From Leucothrix arctica (lineage in GTDB: Bacteria; Pseudomonadota; Gammaproteobacteria; Thiotrichales; Thiotrichaceae), in contig NZ_QGKL01000029.1 in the NCBI RefSeq assembly GCF_003172895.1, positions 1-64,000 of the forward strand: 64,000 nt of DNA. The letters are read 5' to 3'. The stretch's first letter is position 1. Every line of letters begins with the position of its first letter. Shown here one piece after another: positions 52,126 to 60,639 of the stretch. Position numbers and translations under genes: made by a program. The notes beneath the pieces were generated by a model that searched no databases, was not told the DNA's origin, and saw only the letters and a program-made list of their open reading frames with translations.

Positions 52126-53268
52126 ATGTCCTCAGCAGGCCCGACGAGAATACGCCAACTTAACCGTAGAGCAGTACTGTCACACATACGTTACGAAGGC
52201 GCGCAATCTCGCTCAGCACTTGGCCCTGCACTCTCTCTCTCTCCTGCCGCGGTCTCTTCTGTTGTCAATGACCTACTCGAAGAAAAGCTACTGTGTGAGT
52301 CAGAAAGCACTAAAAAGGATGGCAGAAAAGGTCGCCCTATTTCGTTACTTGAGTTAAATGCTGATGCGGCTTATGCGCTAGGGATAGTACTGCGCCCAAC
52401 AAAAACAGAGACGGAGCTTGGGCTGGCTTGGGTTGATTACACGGGAAAGGCCACTGCTATTCCCGATGTGCCTGTGAGTAAACACCAAGACATAGATACG
52501 CTGATCCGCTGCATAAAAGCAGCCATCGAAAAACTTGAGAAAGAAGTGCCTGATGCAAAGCGAATCTTTGGTGTCACTATCGCTATTCCGGGTGTTATTG
52601 AAGGCGACACAATCCCAATGGCACCTAAACTACCGTGCATTGAAGGCGGTGAGTTTATTGAGCGCCTTCAAGAAGTCATTGAATACCCGCTGAGTTTTCA
52701 CAATGACGTTAACTTAGCCGCTATGTCAGAGCTTCACCAACAGCCACGGTTACGTGATTTATCCTTTGCGTATTTGTATCTCTATACAGGTGTTGGATCG
52801 GGTTTGTCTATCGAAGGTAAAATACTGAATGGTTGGGCGGGTGAAATTGGTCAGCTACACGTCAACAGAAACATCCCGAATACCACATCATTTGAGCACT
52901 CGTTAACGACTGATGGTTGTCTTGCGGACTTGCTGGAGAGCTTAGGTCACCCGCGCCAAGCTTTAGATGAGCTTGCCAAGTATATCGATCAACGTGACCC
53001 TCAAACATTGGCGGTTATTGACCTTTATTGTGAGCACATTTGTGACGCTATTAATGTTCTTAACAGTGTGTTGGCGCTAGATGAGGTGTTGATTGATTTT
53101 AGGTCGGATAAATTATTTCAGCGACTTCGTCCGAGGTTAGAAGTTTTGCTGCAAGCATCTCGTCGTCCACCCGTTATTTCTACGCCCGTTATGGGAAATG
53201 AGGCTACTTTGAATGGGGCGGCTTTGTCGGCGTTGACTGAGGCGCTTGAGGTTATTGAGACCAACTAA
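52126..53268 (+). CDS. ROK-family transcriptional regulator (NagC/Mlc-like)
   Basis: The 380-residue protein has an N-terminal winged helix (IRQLNRRAVLSHIRYEGAQSRSALGPALSLSPAAVSSVVNDLLEEKLL) and a C-terminal ROK sugar-sensing domain (FGVTIAIPGVIEGD, SFHNDVNLAAMSE, YTGVGSGLSIEGKILNGWAGEIGQLHVN). The zinc motif CxCGxxGC found after GEIGH in most ROK proteins is missing; only DGC remains. It is divergent from the glucose ABC operon, so it probably controls that operon in response to a sugar. RBS AGGAAG precedes the ATG. Confidence 0.9.
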   Translation: MSSAGPTRIRQLNRRAVLSHIRYEGAQSRSALGPALSLSPAAVSSVVNDLLEEKLLCESESTKKDGRKGRPISLLELNADAAYALGIVLRPTKTETELGLAWVDYTGKATAIPDVPVSKHQDIDTLIRCIKAAIEKLEKEVPDAKRIFGVTIAIPGVIEGDTIPMAPKLPCIEGGEFIERLQEVIEYPLSFHNDVNLAAMSELHQQPRLRDLSFAYLYLYTGVGSGLSIEGKILNGWAGEIGQLHVNRNIPNTTSFEHSLTTDGCLADLLESLGHPRQALDELAKYIDQRDPQTLAVIDLYCEHICDAINVLNSVLALDEVLIDFRSDKLFQRLRPRLEVLLQASRRPPVISTPVMGNEATLNGAALSALTEALEVIETN

Positions 53269-53759
53269 GTTTGACACATAAGAAAAGTTGTACCTGGCTT
53301 ATAGCTTGCACGTACCTTGATCCTATAATCCTTTTTAGATAACTCTTTAGGTTTGATGAGATACAGATAAATAGTTTTATAATTTTTCTTACAAAAACTG
53401 ACCTTGTAGAACCTCTTACCTTCGTCAAAGCCCTCCCTTGAAAGGCCACAGTGGATATCGTTATAGACACCAGAGACTTTACTAGCATACCAATCTTCTT
53501 GCTCTTGAAAGAAAGAACAATAGTGATTATAAGCATCAAATAGACCATCTTCATCACTGGTTTTATAAGTCTGCGTCACACCAGCTGCAAATAAATTCGT
53601 TGTCGTTTGTTCAACAAGCTCACCTTTAGGAAATTGCGACCTTTTAAGAAGCTCACCGAACTCAGCATTAACTTTCCTTGCCTCAACTATTAAGTACATT
53701 ATAGAAGGTATGCAAAAGAAAAAACTATGAATATGGCTACTTTTTGTTTCAATGAGCAT
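53265..53759 (-). CDS. Hypothetical protein, 164 aa
   Basis: I do not recognise this protein. The first 24 residues include a short hydrophobic stretch (HSFFFCIPSIMYLIV), so it may be anchored in the membrane. The rest is mixed alpha/beta with many aromatic residues and scattered Cys (YNDIHCGLS, KVSFCKKNYK). A strong Shine-Dalgarno (GGAGGGG, 8 bases before the ATG at 53759) supports the start. It overlaps the ROK gene end by 4 bp on the opposite strand. Its low GC compared with neighbours suggests foreign origin or weak constraint. Confidence 0.6.
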   Translation of the reverse strand: MLIETKSSHIHSFFFCIPSIMYLIVEARKVNAEFGELLKRSQFPKGELVEQTTTNLFAAGVTQTYKTSDEDGLFDAYNHYCSFFQEQEDWYASKVSGVYNDIHCGLSREGFDEGKRFYKVSFCKKNYKTIYLYLIKPKELSKKDYRIKVRASYKPGTTFLMCQT

Positions 53760-53854
53760 GCAAACAGCCCCTCCCTTCTCTTAGACATACCAACTCCAAA
53801 TGAAAAACTTACTTCCACACATCATAAAAATTTTCAAGTCTATCCAAGTTAAAT

Positions 53855-54289
53855 TCATAAGTTATTTTTTACCCAACTAGCTATCTGCCCAGCCGACATC
53901 GCCCCAGACTGACGAGCAACTTCACGTCCCTTATGGAAAATAATCATCGTTGGAATACTACGAATCGCATACTTTCCAGCAACCGACTGTGCCGTTTCAG
54001 TATTTAACTTTGCCAAAATCGCCTGCGACTGTAATTGACCAGCAGCTTCATTATAAGCTGGTGCCATTTGCTTGCATGGGCCACACCACTCTGCCCAAAA
54101 GTCGACGACTACTGGCAGGTCATTACTCCCAATAAACTTGGCAAAGTTCTGATCGTTTAAGTCAGTAGGCGTCGCTGGTAACAAGGTGTGTTTACACTTT
54201 CCACACACAGGGCTTTGCTGCAAACGGTCTTGTGGTACTCGATTAGTCGCACCGCAAGAAGGACATACAATATGTTTAGAATCACTCAT
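53855..54289 (-). CDS. trxC: Thioredoxin 2
   Basis: This cytosolic disulfide reductase of 144 residues has the N-terminal zinc-binding extension unique to thioredoxin 2: Cys9/Cys12 (CPSC) and Cys29/Cys32 (CGKC). The thioredoxin domain follows with redox site WCGPC (Cys69, Cys72) and cis-Pro in RSIPTMIIFHKG. In E. coli trxC is part of the OxyR oxidative-stress response. No OxyR site was recognised here. Confidence 0.95.
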   Translation of the reverse strand: MSDSKHIVCPSCGATNRVPQDRLQQSPVCGKCKHTLLPATPTDLNDQNFAKFIGSNDLPVVVDFWAEWCGPCKQMAPAYNEAAGQLQSQAILAKLNTETAQSVAGKYAIRSIPTMIIFHKGREVARQSGAMSAGQIASWVKNNL

Positions 54290-54465
54290 TAGGTTTTCTC
54301 CAATACCGTCAACAATGTAGTAACGATTACATTACAAATATACTCTCAATATTGGGTTATGGTGCGACCAATCAAGCTCTGCATAATTATTTTTGATATT
54401 CATCAATGCCAACCATAAAGCGACAGCGTATGATCCTGTTTTTTAACATTCACAGGTGCAGTCTC

Positions 54466-55443
54466 ATGCATACTACTAGTAAAGAATTTAAAAGTAGCCT
54501 TGCGCACATGCCGATTTCATTCTTTTCCATGGTGATGGGATTATCAGGAATGACAATCGCTTGGGAAAAAGCCCAGCATATAGCCGGCCTCGATCTTGGA
54601 ATTATTAGCCCCCTACTCGTTGCGTTGACTTCATTGGTATTTATTGCACTTAGTGCCATGTATATCCATAAAATCATCAACTTTCCAGATAACGTCAGTG
54701 CTGAGCTGAATCACCCCGTTAAGTTAAGTTTTTTCCCAACGATATCAATCAGCTTCTTATTGTTGTCCGTTGCATTTATGGCCGTCAGTCCAGCGATTGG
54801 GAAAGTGTTATGGGCTGTAGGCACAGTCTCTCAGCTCGGGTTTGTTTTATACATTATAAGTACGTGGATGCATCAGGGGCATTTTAAAGTGCCGCACATG
54901 AGTCCTGCATGGTTTATCCCAGCGGTCGGTAATGTGATCGTACCGATTGCAGGCATTCCACTTGGTTTTGTTGAGTTATCGTGGTTCTTCTTCAGCATCG
55001 GCATGCTGTTCTGGGTAATTTTGATGACAATTGTGTTTTATCGCATCTTATTCCATGACCCTATTCCAGCAAAGTTGCTACCCACTCTATTCATTTTAAT
55101 CGCACCTCCTGCGGTTGGTTTCGTCGCTTATATCAAATTAACCGGTGAGTTAGACTCATTTGGGCGCATCTTGTATTACTCTGGGTTATTCCTAACCTTA
55201 TTGCTATTTACTCAGTTCAGACGCTTTACCAAGCTACCATTCTTCCTATCTTGGTGGGCGTACTCATTTCCCCTCGCTGCAATAACGATTGCAACTATGG
55301 TGATGTATGAGCTGACAAACAAAGTCTTCTTTCTTTGGTTAGGCGGTGGACTGCTGGCGCTAGTGACAGTAATAGTTAGCATGTTGCTAGTACGCACTGG
55401 CATGGGAATGCTAAATAATGAAATTTGTGTTGAGGAAGGATAG
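54466..55443 (+). CDS. TDT-family (TehA/SLAC1-like) membrane transporter
   Basis: This integral membrane protein of about 325 residues has ten predicted helices of the tellurite-resistance/dicarboxylate transporter family. The typical opening is seen in SLAHMPISFFSMVMGLSGMTIAWEKAQHIAG, and the central helix bend region in HMSPAWFIPAVGNVIVPIAGIPLGF. Members are anion channels or transporters for dicarboxylates, chloride, nitrate or sulfite. I choose ATG 54466 (MHTTSKEF) because the longer reading frame from 54406 adds an atypical extension. Substrate unknown. Confidence 0.85.
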   Translation: MHTTSKEFKSSLAHMPISFFSMVMGLSGMTIAWEKAQHIAGLDLGIISPLLVALTSLVFIALSAMYIHKIINFPDNVSAELNHPVKLSFFPTISISFLLLSVAFMAVSPAIGKVLWAVGTVSQLGFVLYIISTWMHQGHFKVPHMSPAWFIPAVGNVIVPIAGIPLGFVELSWFFFSIGMLFWVILMTIVFYRILFHDPIPAKLLPTLFILIAPPAVGFVAYIKLTGELDSFGRILYYSGLFLTLLLFTQFRRFTKLPFFLSWWAYSFPLAAITIATMVMYELTNKVFFLWLGGGLLALVTVIVSMLLVRTGMGMLNNEICVEEG

Positions 55444-55532
55444 TCGTCTCAAATTTTCAAAGCCTCAGTAAGCTGAAAACGCTGCTCATTTAGAGCAGCA
55501 TTTTCAGTCTATTAGCATTGACCGTTATAGAA

Positions 55533-56141
55533 TCAACCGCCGTGACCACCACGCTCTTGATCAGAGTTAATAATGTCATTCACTTCCGCAGCTGGCATTA
55601 ACTGTGCCTGATACGTTAACCCTAGGTTTTTACTATATTGTTTAGCAAAAGCCCGTAAATGATTTCGAGAGCCGCGCAATAGATTCTCATAAGTACTATC
55701 AACATCCGCTTTATCTGACTCAGCAATAGCTTTTTGAAGATCCAAAATATCCAACTCTTCAATCATGCCACCTACTTTTAAAGCCCCCTCTAAAGAAGCC
55801 AAACCCTGCGTAGTTAAGTCATTGTACATTTTAGCTAAATCTGGATTTGTAAAATGACCAACTTCACTGCTCTGAATAATAGATGGCACGCCATACTGGT
55901 CTAGTAAAACTTTTAGTTGATCTTGGTGGCGCTGCTCAGCACTCGCTATATTACTAAATGAGCGGATATTCCATTTCTCATATAGCGTTAGATAAACATC
56001 TTTAGCTAGCTTTTCTTCTTCATGCATAAACTGAAGTGTTTTCGCTTCTGCTTCTGTAAGGGTTACTGCTGCCTGCGTGGTTGCTGTAAAGCCAGCTGTT
56101 AATACCAATGCAATTGCTGCGCCTGTGAATAAATTTTTCAT
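55533..56141 (-). CDS. DUF2202 ferritin-like exported protein
   Basis: This 202-residue exported protein has signal peptide cleavage near TQA-A. The DUF2202 domain is a ferritin-like four-helix bundle with conserved Glu/His residues in FMHEEEKLAKDVYLTLYEKW (near 34-53) and SNIASAEQRHQDQLKVLLDQYG (near 58-79). These could bind a metal pair. The C-terminus is Gly/His-rich (ERGGHGG). The exact role is unknown; metal binding or storage is inference from the fold. It is divergent from the DUF4178 operon and shares its upstream region, including the OmpR-type repeats at 56244. Confidence 0.82.
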   Translation of the reverse strand: MKNLFTGAAIALVLTAGFTATTQAAVTLTEAEAKTLQFMHEEEKLAKDVYLTLYEKWNIRSFSNIASAEQRHQDQLKVLLDQYGVPSIIQSSEVGHFTNPDLAKMYNDLTTQGLASLEGALKVGGMIEELDILDLQKAIAESDKADVDSTYENLLRGSRNHLRAFAKQYSKNLGLTYQAQLMPAAEVNDIINSDQERGGHGG

Positions 56142-56220
56142 TGTGTAGTTCCTTATGAGTTATTGTTTTGACGCCTTCAGAGTACGACTAGGTCCCCACT
56201 AGAACATTGCGAAATATCAA

Positions 56221-56287
56221 TTTACATCGCTGCAAGTGCCTGTTTTACAAACCTCTTACACCAATTAACACTTTCCTTACATTTTAC
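56221..56287 (+). promoter_or_regulatory. OmpR/PhoB-type direct repeats, copy D (looser)
   Basis: TTTAC (56244), CTTAC (56255), TAACA (56266) and TTACA (56277) follow the same 11-bp period as copies A-C, and another TTTAC lies at 56221. At the position matching the CATAAT box there is only TTTTAC, so promoter activity is uncertain. The site lies between the DUF2202 gene (minus) and the DUF4178 operon (plus), and its orientation fits the latter. Confidence 0.5.
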
Positions 56288-56303
56288 TTTAACCTCTGTT
56301 TCG

Positions 56304-56335
56304 GCACCTGACTGATCCGTGGCTCAGGTGCTTTT
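56304..56335 (+). terminator. Hairpin between OmpR-type repeats and the DUF4178 operon
   Basis: GCACCTGA (56304-56311) pairs with TCAGGTGC (56324-56331), followed by TTTT. No plus-strand gene ends before it, so it could be a leader attenuator of the operon starting at 56415 or the end of a very short RNA. Confidence 0.55.
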
Positions 56336-56414
56336 AGCTATTTTAAATCCACATCGCAAAACACACCCTTCTAAGCTATGATAATGAACATCATAAAAAA
56401 GACAGGAGCAGGCG

Positions 56415-57029
56415 ATGACAACATTAAACTGCCCCAGCTGTGGCGGAGCTATCGAAGGTGTTTCACCATTAATTCGAAGCATTGATTGCAGCTATTGCAA
56501 CGCTTGGTTACGCCTAAGCAATCAGCTGTGGCAAGCAGAAGCCGGACAAAAATCACCACTCGATGCACCAAGCTACTTACGTGTAGGTTTGCGTGGCGAC
56601 GTGCCTGACGGTACTCAATACACCATTCGCGGCCGAATGCGCCTGCAATACGATCAAGGTAGCTGGGACGAATGGTGGGTCGAAAACAACCAAGGCGATG
56701 GCTTTTGGGTGGAAGAAGATGACGGCGTTTACTACCGCCATTCCATTGGTAAAGACATCAACGTCGGTAACTCAGCAAACAACGTTGGCGTCGGCGGCAT
56801 GTTGGCTTTACCAACAGGACAGAGCTTATTTGTTACCGAAAAATTCACCGCTACTATTGTGGGTCGTGAAGGCATGTTGCCTAGCGAACCTGAAGCACAA
56901 AGTACCGTGACTTATATAGATGGCGTGGATGATGGCGATGAGTACTCACTCGAAATAGAAGATGGCGTTGCGGCCGTGTCGCAAGCTGAGGTCTTTGACT
57001 TACGCGCCATCAAGTGGGATGCGCTATGA
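56415..57029 (+). CDS. DUF4178 zinc-ribbon protein 1
   Basis: The 204-residue cytosolic protein opens with a zinc ribbon (NCPSCGG and DCSYCN, residues 5-28). A DUF4178 beta domain (about 55-190) follows with the family pattern VGLRGDVPDGTQYTIRGRMRLQYDQGSWDEWWV. DUF4178 proteins occur with DUF350, PspA-like and polyamine genes and are thought to act in membrane-stress or surface systems; no reaction is known. RBS GACAGGAGC precedes the ATG. The stop overlaps the next start as ATGA, so the two genes are coupled. Confidence 0.85.
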   Translation: MTTLNCPSCGGAIEGVSPLIRSIDCSYCNAWLRLSNQLWQAEAGQKSPLDAPSYLRVGLRGDVPDGTQYTIRGRMRLQYDQGSWDEWWVENNQGDGFWVEEDDGVYYRHSIGKDINVGNSANNVGVGGMLALPTGQSLFVTEKFTATIVGREGMLPSEPEAQSTVTYIDGVDDGDEYSLEIEDGVAAVSQAEVFDLRAIKWDAL

Positions 57030-58237
57030 GTGCGGGGACTTTTGAACCCGTAAAGGTTGAACCCTGCCCGCATTGTGGCTACCCAATGAAGCAGTTCAAC
57101 CCAAACTCAATGATGATGACCTGCGAGTCGTGCGGCAGTAAAACTGGTGACACGCAACAACCAGAATACATTCCAACAGTACCTGTTAACCCACTTTTTA
57201 AGCTGCATGAGGCCTTCGATTATCGAGGCGACACATGGCAAGTAATCGGCTGTCAGAGTTACCGAGGCGTAGTGACTGAGTGGGATTCGGAAGATAATAA
57301 CTGGGAAAAAACGCCATGGAGTTACCACACATGGTGGGTGATCAATGCTGCTCGCGAGCTTGCTTGGGTCGTGCAGGATAAAACAGGTTACTTTTGGTCA
57401 CGCAAAGGCAAAATTACAAGCGGTATTCCAGAAGGTGATCGCAGTTATGAGATTGGGGATTGGACGCTAACCTCTGCGGTTGGTGAGTTCTCCTACTTCC
57501 CCGCTGAAAACGAACGCGTGAAGAGCTACGAAAAAGACGGTAAATCACTTGAGGTATTGCTTGATCAAAACGGCAATAACAAAGAGATCGAAGCGTTCAC
57601 CTCTCAATCAATCGATAATATGGACTTGTTGCGCGGCTTTGGAAAAATCGAAGCACTCAACGGCATCAAGCGTGTTGGCACGGTTTTAAAAGTCGCTATC
57701 GCCTGCATCATTTGTTTGGTCGCTGGTTTCTTCGCGATGATGTCGATGGAATCAACGCTGCTTGAAATTCCGAGTCAAAACTTCAACAACGCCTCAATTA
57801 ATAAATCCGTCGATTTAGGAACGATATCCCTCGAAGAATCTAGTTTAGTGGCGTTTTCCTTTAGGTCTTCGCGGCAAAGTAGAGACGGTATATTTGACGC
57901 TGACGTACTCATTAAAGACAGTGATAACACCGTGGTTACAGAGCTGCCAGTAGAGTTTTGGCGCGAGAGTGGCCGAGACAGCGACGGGGCTTGGACCGAA
58001 GACCAGTTCGGTGACGCACCTCGCATCAAACTACCTGCCGGTAATTTCCAGTTGAGTCTTGTGCCATCGGCCATGACTAATTGGAGTGAGTTGACGGTTA
58101 AAGGGACGGTGACTCGTAACGTGGTATCGACGCTGCCCATTATTGTTGCGGTGCTGTTCTTAGTATTATTACTCATTTTAGTGACGAGAAAGAAGTCCAA
58201 ATATATCCAAAAAAGCACTGGGCTAAGGGGCAAATAA
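57026..58237 (+). CDS. DUF4178 zinc-ribbon membrane protein 2
   Basis: This protein of about 403 residues begins at ATG 57026 (ATGA overlap; a GTG at 57014 is less likely). An N-terminal zinc ribbon (PCPHCG, TCESCG) comes first. A DUF4178 domain (about 50-190: FDYRGDTWQVIGCQSYRG, TWWVINAARELAWVVQD) follows. Then a membrane helix (near 215-240), a beta-sandwich domain outside the membrane (about 245-365) and a second helix (near 370-390) with a basic tail. It is the central, largest member of the operon and could link cytosol and periplasm. Confidence 0.85.
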   Translation: MSAGTFEPVKVEPCPHCGYPMKQFNPNSMMMTCESCGSKTGDTQQPEYIPTVPVNPLFKLHEAFDYRGDTWQVIGCQSYRGVVTEWDSEDNNWEKTPWSYHTWWVINAARELAWVVQDKTGYFWSRKGKITSGIPEGDRSYEIGDWTLTSAVGEFSYFPAENERVKSYEKDGKSLEVLLDQNGNNKEIEAFTSQSIDNMDLLRGFGKIEALNGIKRVGTVLKVAIACIICLVAGFFAMMSMESTLLEIPSQNFNNASINKSVDLGTISLEESSLVAFSFRSSRQSRDGIFDADVLIKDSDNTVVTELPVEFWRESGRDSDGAWTEDQFGDAPRIKLPAGNFQLSLVPSAMTNWSELTVKGTVTRNVVSTLPIIVAVLFLVLLLILVTRKKSKYIQKSTGLRGK

Positions 58238-58238
58238 T

Positions 58239-58424
58239 ATGAGTAAATTAACCATGATTTTGATACTCATTTTCTGTGGCGCAGTGGTGATTTTGCCGCT
58301 TTGGGCATCGTGGAAAGGTATTGGTGAGTCTAGCGTCACCACAGAAAAAGATAAAACAACGGGTCGCATACTTTATGTCGGTTCACGCGGTTGGGTCGGT
58401 GGTGGCCCTTCTAGCGGTAAATAA
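58239..58424 (+). CDS. Small single-helix membrane protein, 61 aa
   Basis: One hydrophobic segment (residues 4-24) is followed by a polar Gly/Ser-rich tail (GRILYVGSRGWVGGGPSSGK). It lies one base after the DUF4178 protein 2 stop and 22 bp before the DUF350 start, so it belongs to the operon. No family is recognised. Confidence 0.65.
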   Translation: MSKLTMILILIFCGAVVILPLWASWKGIGESSVTTEKDKTTGRILYVGSRGWVGGGPSSGK

Positions 58425-58446
58425 ATAGTTATTTTTGGAGAGTTTT

Positions 58447-58731
58447 ATGAAATTACGTTTGATGGCACTAAGCCTATTATTACTAAGCACTGGCCCTGCA
58501 CTTGCAGCAGACACAAGTATGTCTGGCCTGACCTCAGGCATTATCGCGACCGTGTTGTACTCGTTAATCGGTATCATCATGGCAACGATTGGCTTCAAAG
58601 TTGTTGACTGGTTAACACCGGGTGACCTTGCTGATGAAGTGGCAAACAAAGGCAACCGTGCCCTAGCCATCTTAGCTGGAAGTATGATTTTGGGCGTCTG
58701 TATCATTATCGCGAGTGCTGTCATTGGCTAA
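58447..58731 (+). CDS. DUF350 membrane protein (YjfL-like)
   Basis: This inner-membrane protein of about 94 residues belongs to DUF350. A signal-like first helix (MKLRLMALSLLLLSTGPALA) is followed by two helices (SGIIATVLYSLIGIIMATIGFKVVDWLTPG and NRALAILAGSMILGVCIIIASAV). I choose ATG 58447 because GGAGAG lies six bases upstream. DUF350 genes recur beside DUF4178, PspA-like and polyamine genes in many bacteria (compare yjfL in E. coli). The function is unknown. It overlaps the next gene by 17 bp. Confidence 0.87.
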   Translation: MKLRLMALSLLLLSTGPALAADTSMSGLTSGIIATVLYSLIGIIMATIGFKVVDWLTPGDLADEVANKGNRALAILAGSMILGVCIIIASAVIG

Positions 58732-60286
58732 TCCAGACCGACTGGGTGATAGCGAACCAAACACGCTATCACCTACGATTGCCGACCAGCGATTACTGTT
58801 ATTTTCAATCTTCATCATCGCTGGCTGTAGCCTCATCTACGAACTGCTAATCAGCAGTCTATCCACTTACTTACTTGGCTCTGGCGTTGTTCACTACTCC
58901 GTCACCATCGGTCTATTCCTGTTTTTTATGGGCGTAGGTGCGTGGCTTGCACAGTATGTTCGTGGTAATTTGATGGATGCTTTTGTCCGCATAGAAATTG
59001 CATTGGGTTTAATCGGTGGCTTGTCTGCCGTACTGCTCTATGCGGCTTATGCATGGACGCAGTATTACTACCCCGCGATGCTGGTGGTTATTGCCGCGAT
59101 TAGTATTTTGGTAGGTATGGAAATACCACTGCTAACCCGAGTAATTGAGCAAGGCCGAGGTATCCGCCAAGGTTTGAGTGATGTATTAGCAACAGACTAT
59201 GTCGGTGCCCTACTCGCCTCTTTATTGTTCCCGTTTATATTATTGCCTTACCTTGGACACTTACTAACAGCATTTGCGATTGGCGCAGTCAATCTCTTGG
59301 TGGCACTCGTCGTTGTCTGGCACTTTAGAAAGCACCTCATGCGACCTAAGCTGCAAATAACTCATGCAGCACTGGCCGTTGGGTTATTGCTAGTTGCCAG
59401 TCTATTTTCAAATACTTTTACCGGCATATTGGAACGCTCGCTGTACCAAGACCCTGTTATTTTCAGCACACAGTCTACTTATCAAAAGATTGTCGTTACT
59501 CAGCGTGGGCGAGATACGCGACTGTTTTTGAACGGTAGCTTGCAGTTCTCAAGCATTGACGAGTATCGCTACCACGAACCATTAGTTCACCTACCGGCAA
59601 GTCATAGTCGCACACTGGAGCGCGCGTTGATTATTGGCGGTGGAGACGGTTTAGCGGTGCGTGAGTTGCTTCATTATCCTGAGCTAAAAGATATTGTGCT
59701 AGTTGACCTTGACCCTGAAGTAACCAACTTAGGTCGCAACTTTGACAAGATCACCACACTAAATAACAACTCACTCAAAGACCCTCGTGTCACCGTCGCT
59801 AACGATGATGCATGGCGCTGGTTGGAAAAAGACGGTGACTTGTTTGATGTCATCATCATTGACTTACCTGACCCAGACACAACGGACATCGCTAGACTGT
59901 ATACGGTTGAGTTTTACAAAAAAGTAGCCCGTCGTTTAAGCGTAGGTGGGGTGATGATTACTCAAGCATCCAGCCCGTGGGTTGTACGTAATGCGTTTTG
60001 GTCGGTTGCAAGCACGCTCGACGTGGTGTTTGAAAACAGCCAAGCTGTGTATAGCCAAGTGCCATCATTTGGCCCTTGGGGGTATGTAATGGCGTCAAAC
60101 GCGCCATTTGCCAAGCAACGTAATATCCCCGCAAGTACTCGTTATATTACCAACGATAACTGGCAGTTTGTGCTGAAACACCCGACTGATCTTCCACCGA
60201 TTGAAATGCCCGCTAACTACTTGCAGACGCTTCCGCTAATGCGGTTTTATGCGGAAGGCTATCAAGCTCTGCAAAACGGTGAATAA
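58715..60286 (+). CDS. Membrane-bound polyamine aminopropyltransferase-like protein (SpeE-like)
   Basis: This 523-residue fusion has seven to eight N-terminal helices (about 28-235, including CSLIYELLISSLSTYLLGS) and a C-terminal Rossmann methyltransferase-like domain of the spermidine synthase family (about 250-515). Family motifs are LIIGGGDGLAVRELLHYPEL (near 307-326), VDLDPEVTNLGR and IIIDLPDPDTTDIARLY (near 381-397), the last matching the catalytic Asp region. Donor and acceptor are unproven and may not be putrescine. Start is GTG 58715 inside the end of the DUF350 gene, so the two are coupled. Confidence 0.9.
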   Translation: MLSLANPDRLGDSEPNTLSPTIADQRLLLFSIFIIAGCSLIYELLISSLSTYLLGSGVVHYSVTIGLFLFFMGVGAWLAQYVRGNLMDAFVRIEIALGLIGGLSAVLLYAAYAWTQYYYPAMLVVIAAISILVGMEIPLLTRVIEQGRGIRQGLSDVLATDYVGALLASLLFPFILLPYLGHLLTAFAIGAVNLLVALVVVWHFRKHLMRPKLQITHAALAVGLLLVASLFSNTFTGILERSLYQDPVIFSTQSTYQKIVVTQRGRDTRLFLNGSLQFSSIDEYRYHEPLVHLPASHSRTLERALIIGGGDGLAVRELLHYPELKDIVLVDLDPEVTNLGRNFDKITTLNNNSLKDPRVTVANDDAWRWLEKDGDLFDVIIIDLPDPDTTDIARLYTVEFYKKVARRLSVGGVMITQASSPWVVRNAFWSVASTLDVVFENSQAVYSQVPSFGPWGYVMASNAPFAKQRNIPASTRYITNDNWQFVLKHPTDLPPIEMPANYLQTLPLMRFYAEGYQALQNGE

Positions 60287-60345
60287 AGGCTAGGCATAAA
60301 AAAGCCTCCCAAATGAGAGGCCTCTTTGACACTATCAATTATGGT

Positions 60346-60639
60346 TTAACGACGTTTTAGCAGCTTCTTACCGTGAGCAATTCTACGAACATTTCTGCCC
60401 GCTCTTGGCTTACTGGCAATCAGGCTACCTCGCGCTATTCGGTTACGTCCTGACAAAGGACGAGGGAGAGTATTCATGACTATCGGCGAATCCTTGCCGT
60501 GATGCTCTACAACCGTACCAATCATTGGCACTTTAACGGTTAGAAGAGAATCTTTTCCCACTTGTAGTGTGGCATTTGATGCCCCAATTTGCGTTAACGC
60601 AAGCAATGGCAACAAGTAGAACATTCCTTTTTTCATCAT
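60346..60639 (-). CDS. Small basic secreted protein, 97 aa
   Basis: I do not recognise it. A signal peptide (MKKGMFYLLPLLALTQIGASNA) is followed by a short beta-like part (LQVGKDSLLTVKVPMIGTVVEHHGKDSP) and a strongly basic, Arg/Lys-rich tail (RPLSGRNRIARGSLIASKPRAGRNVRRIAHGKKLLKRR in pieces). A basic exported peptide could bind nucleic acid, anionic polymers or membranes. Two GAGAATTCTC-like palindromes lie just upstream. Confidence 0.6.
   Translation of the reverse strand: MMKKGMFYLLPLLALTQIGASNATLQVGKDSLLTVKVPMIGTVVEHHGKDSPIVMNTLPRPLSGRNRIARGSLIASKPRAGRNVRRIAHGKKLLKRR

Noticed and set aside
38706-60286. speD and the SpeE-like gene as one pathway unit
   Set aside because: They are 20 kb apart, on opposite strands, and the SpeD active site is altered, so a shared classic spermidine pathway is not supported.
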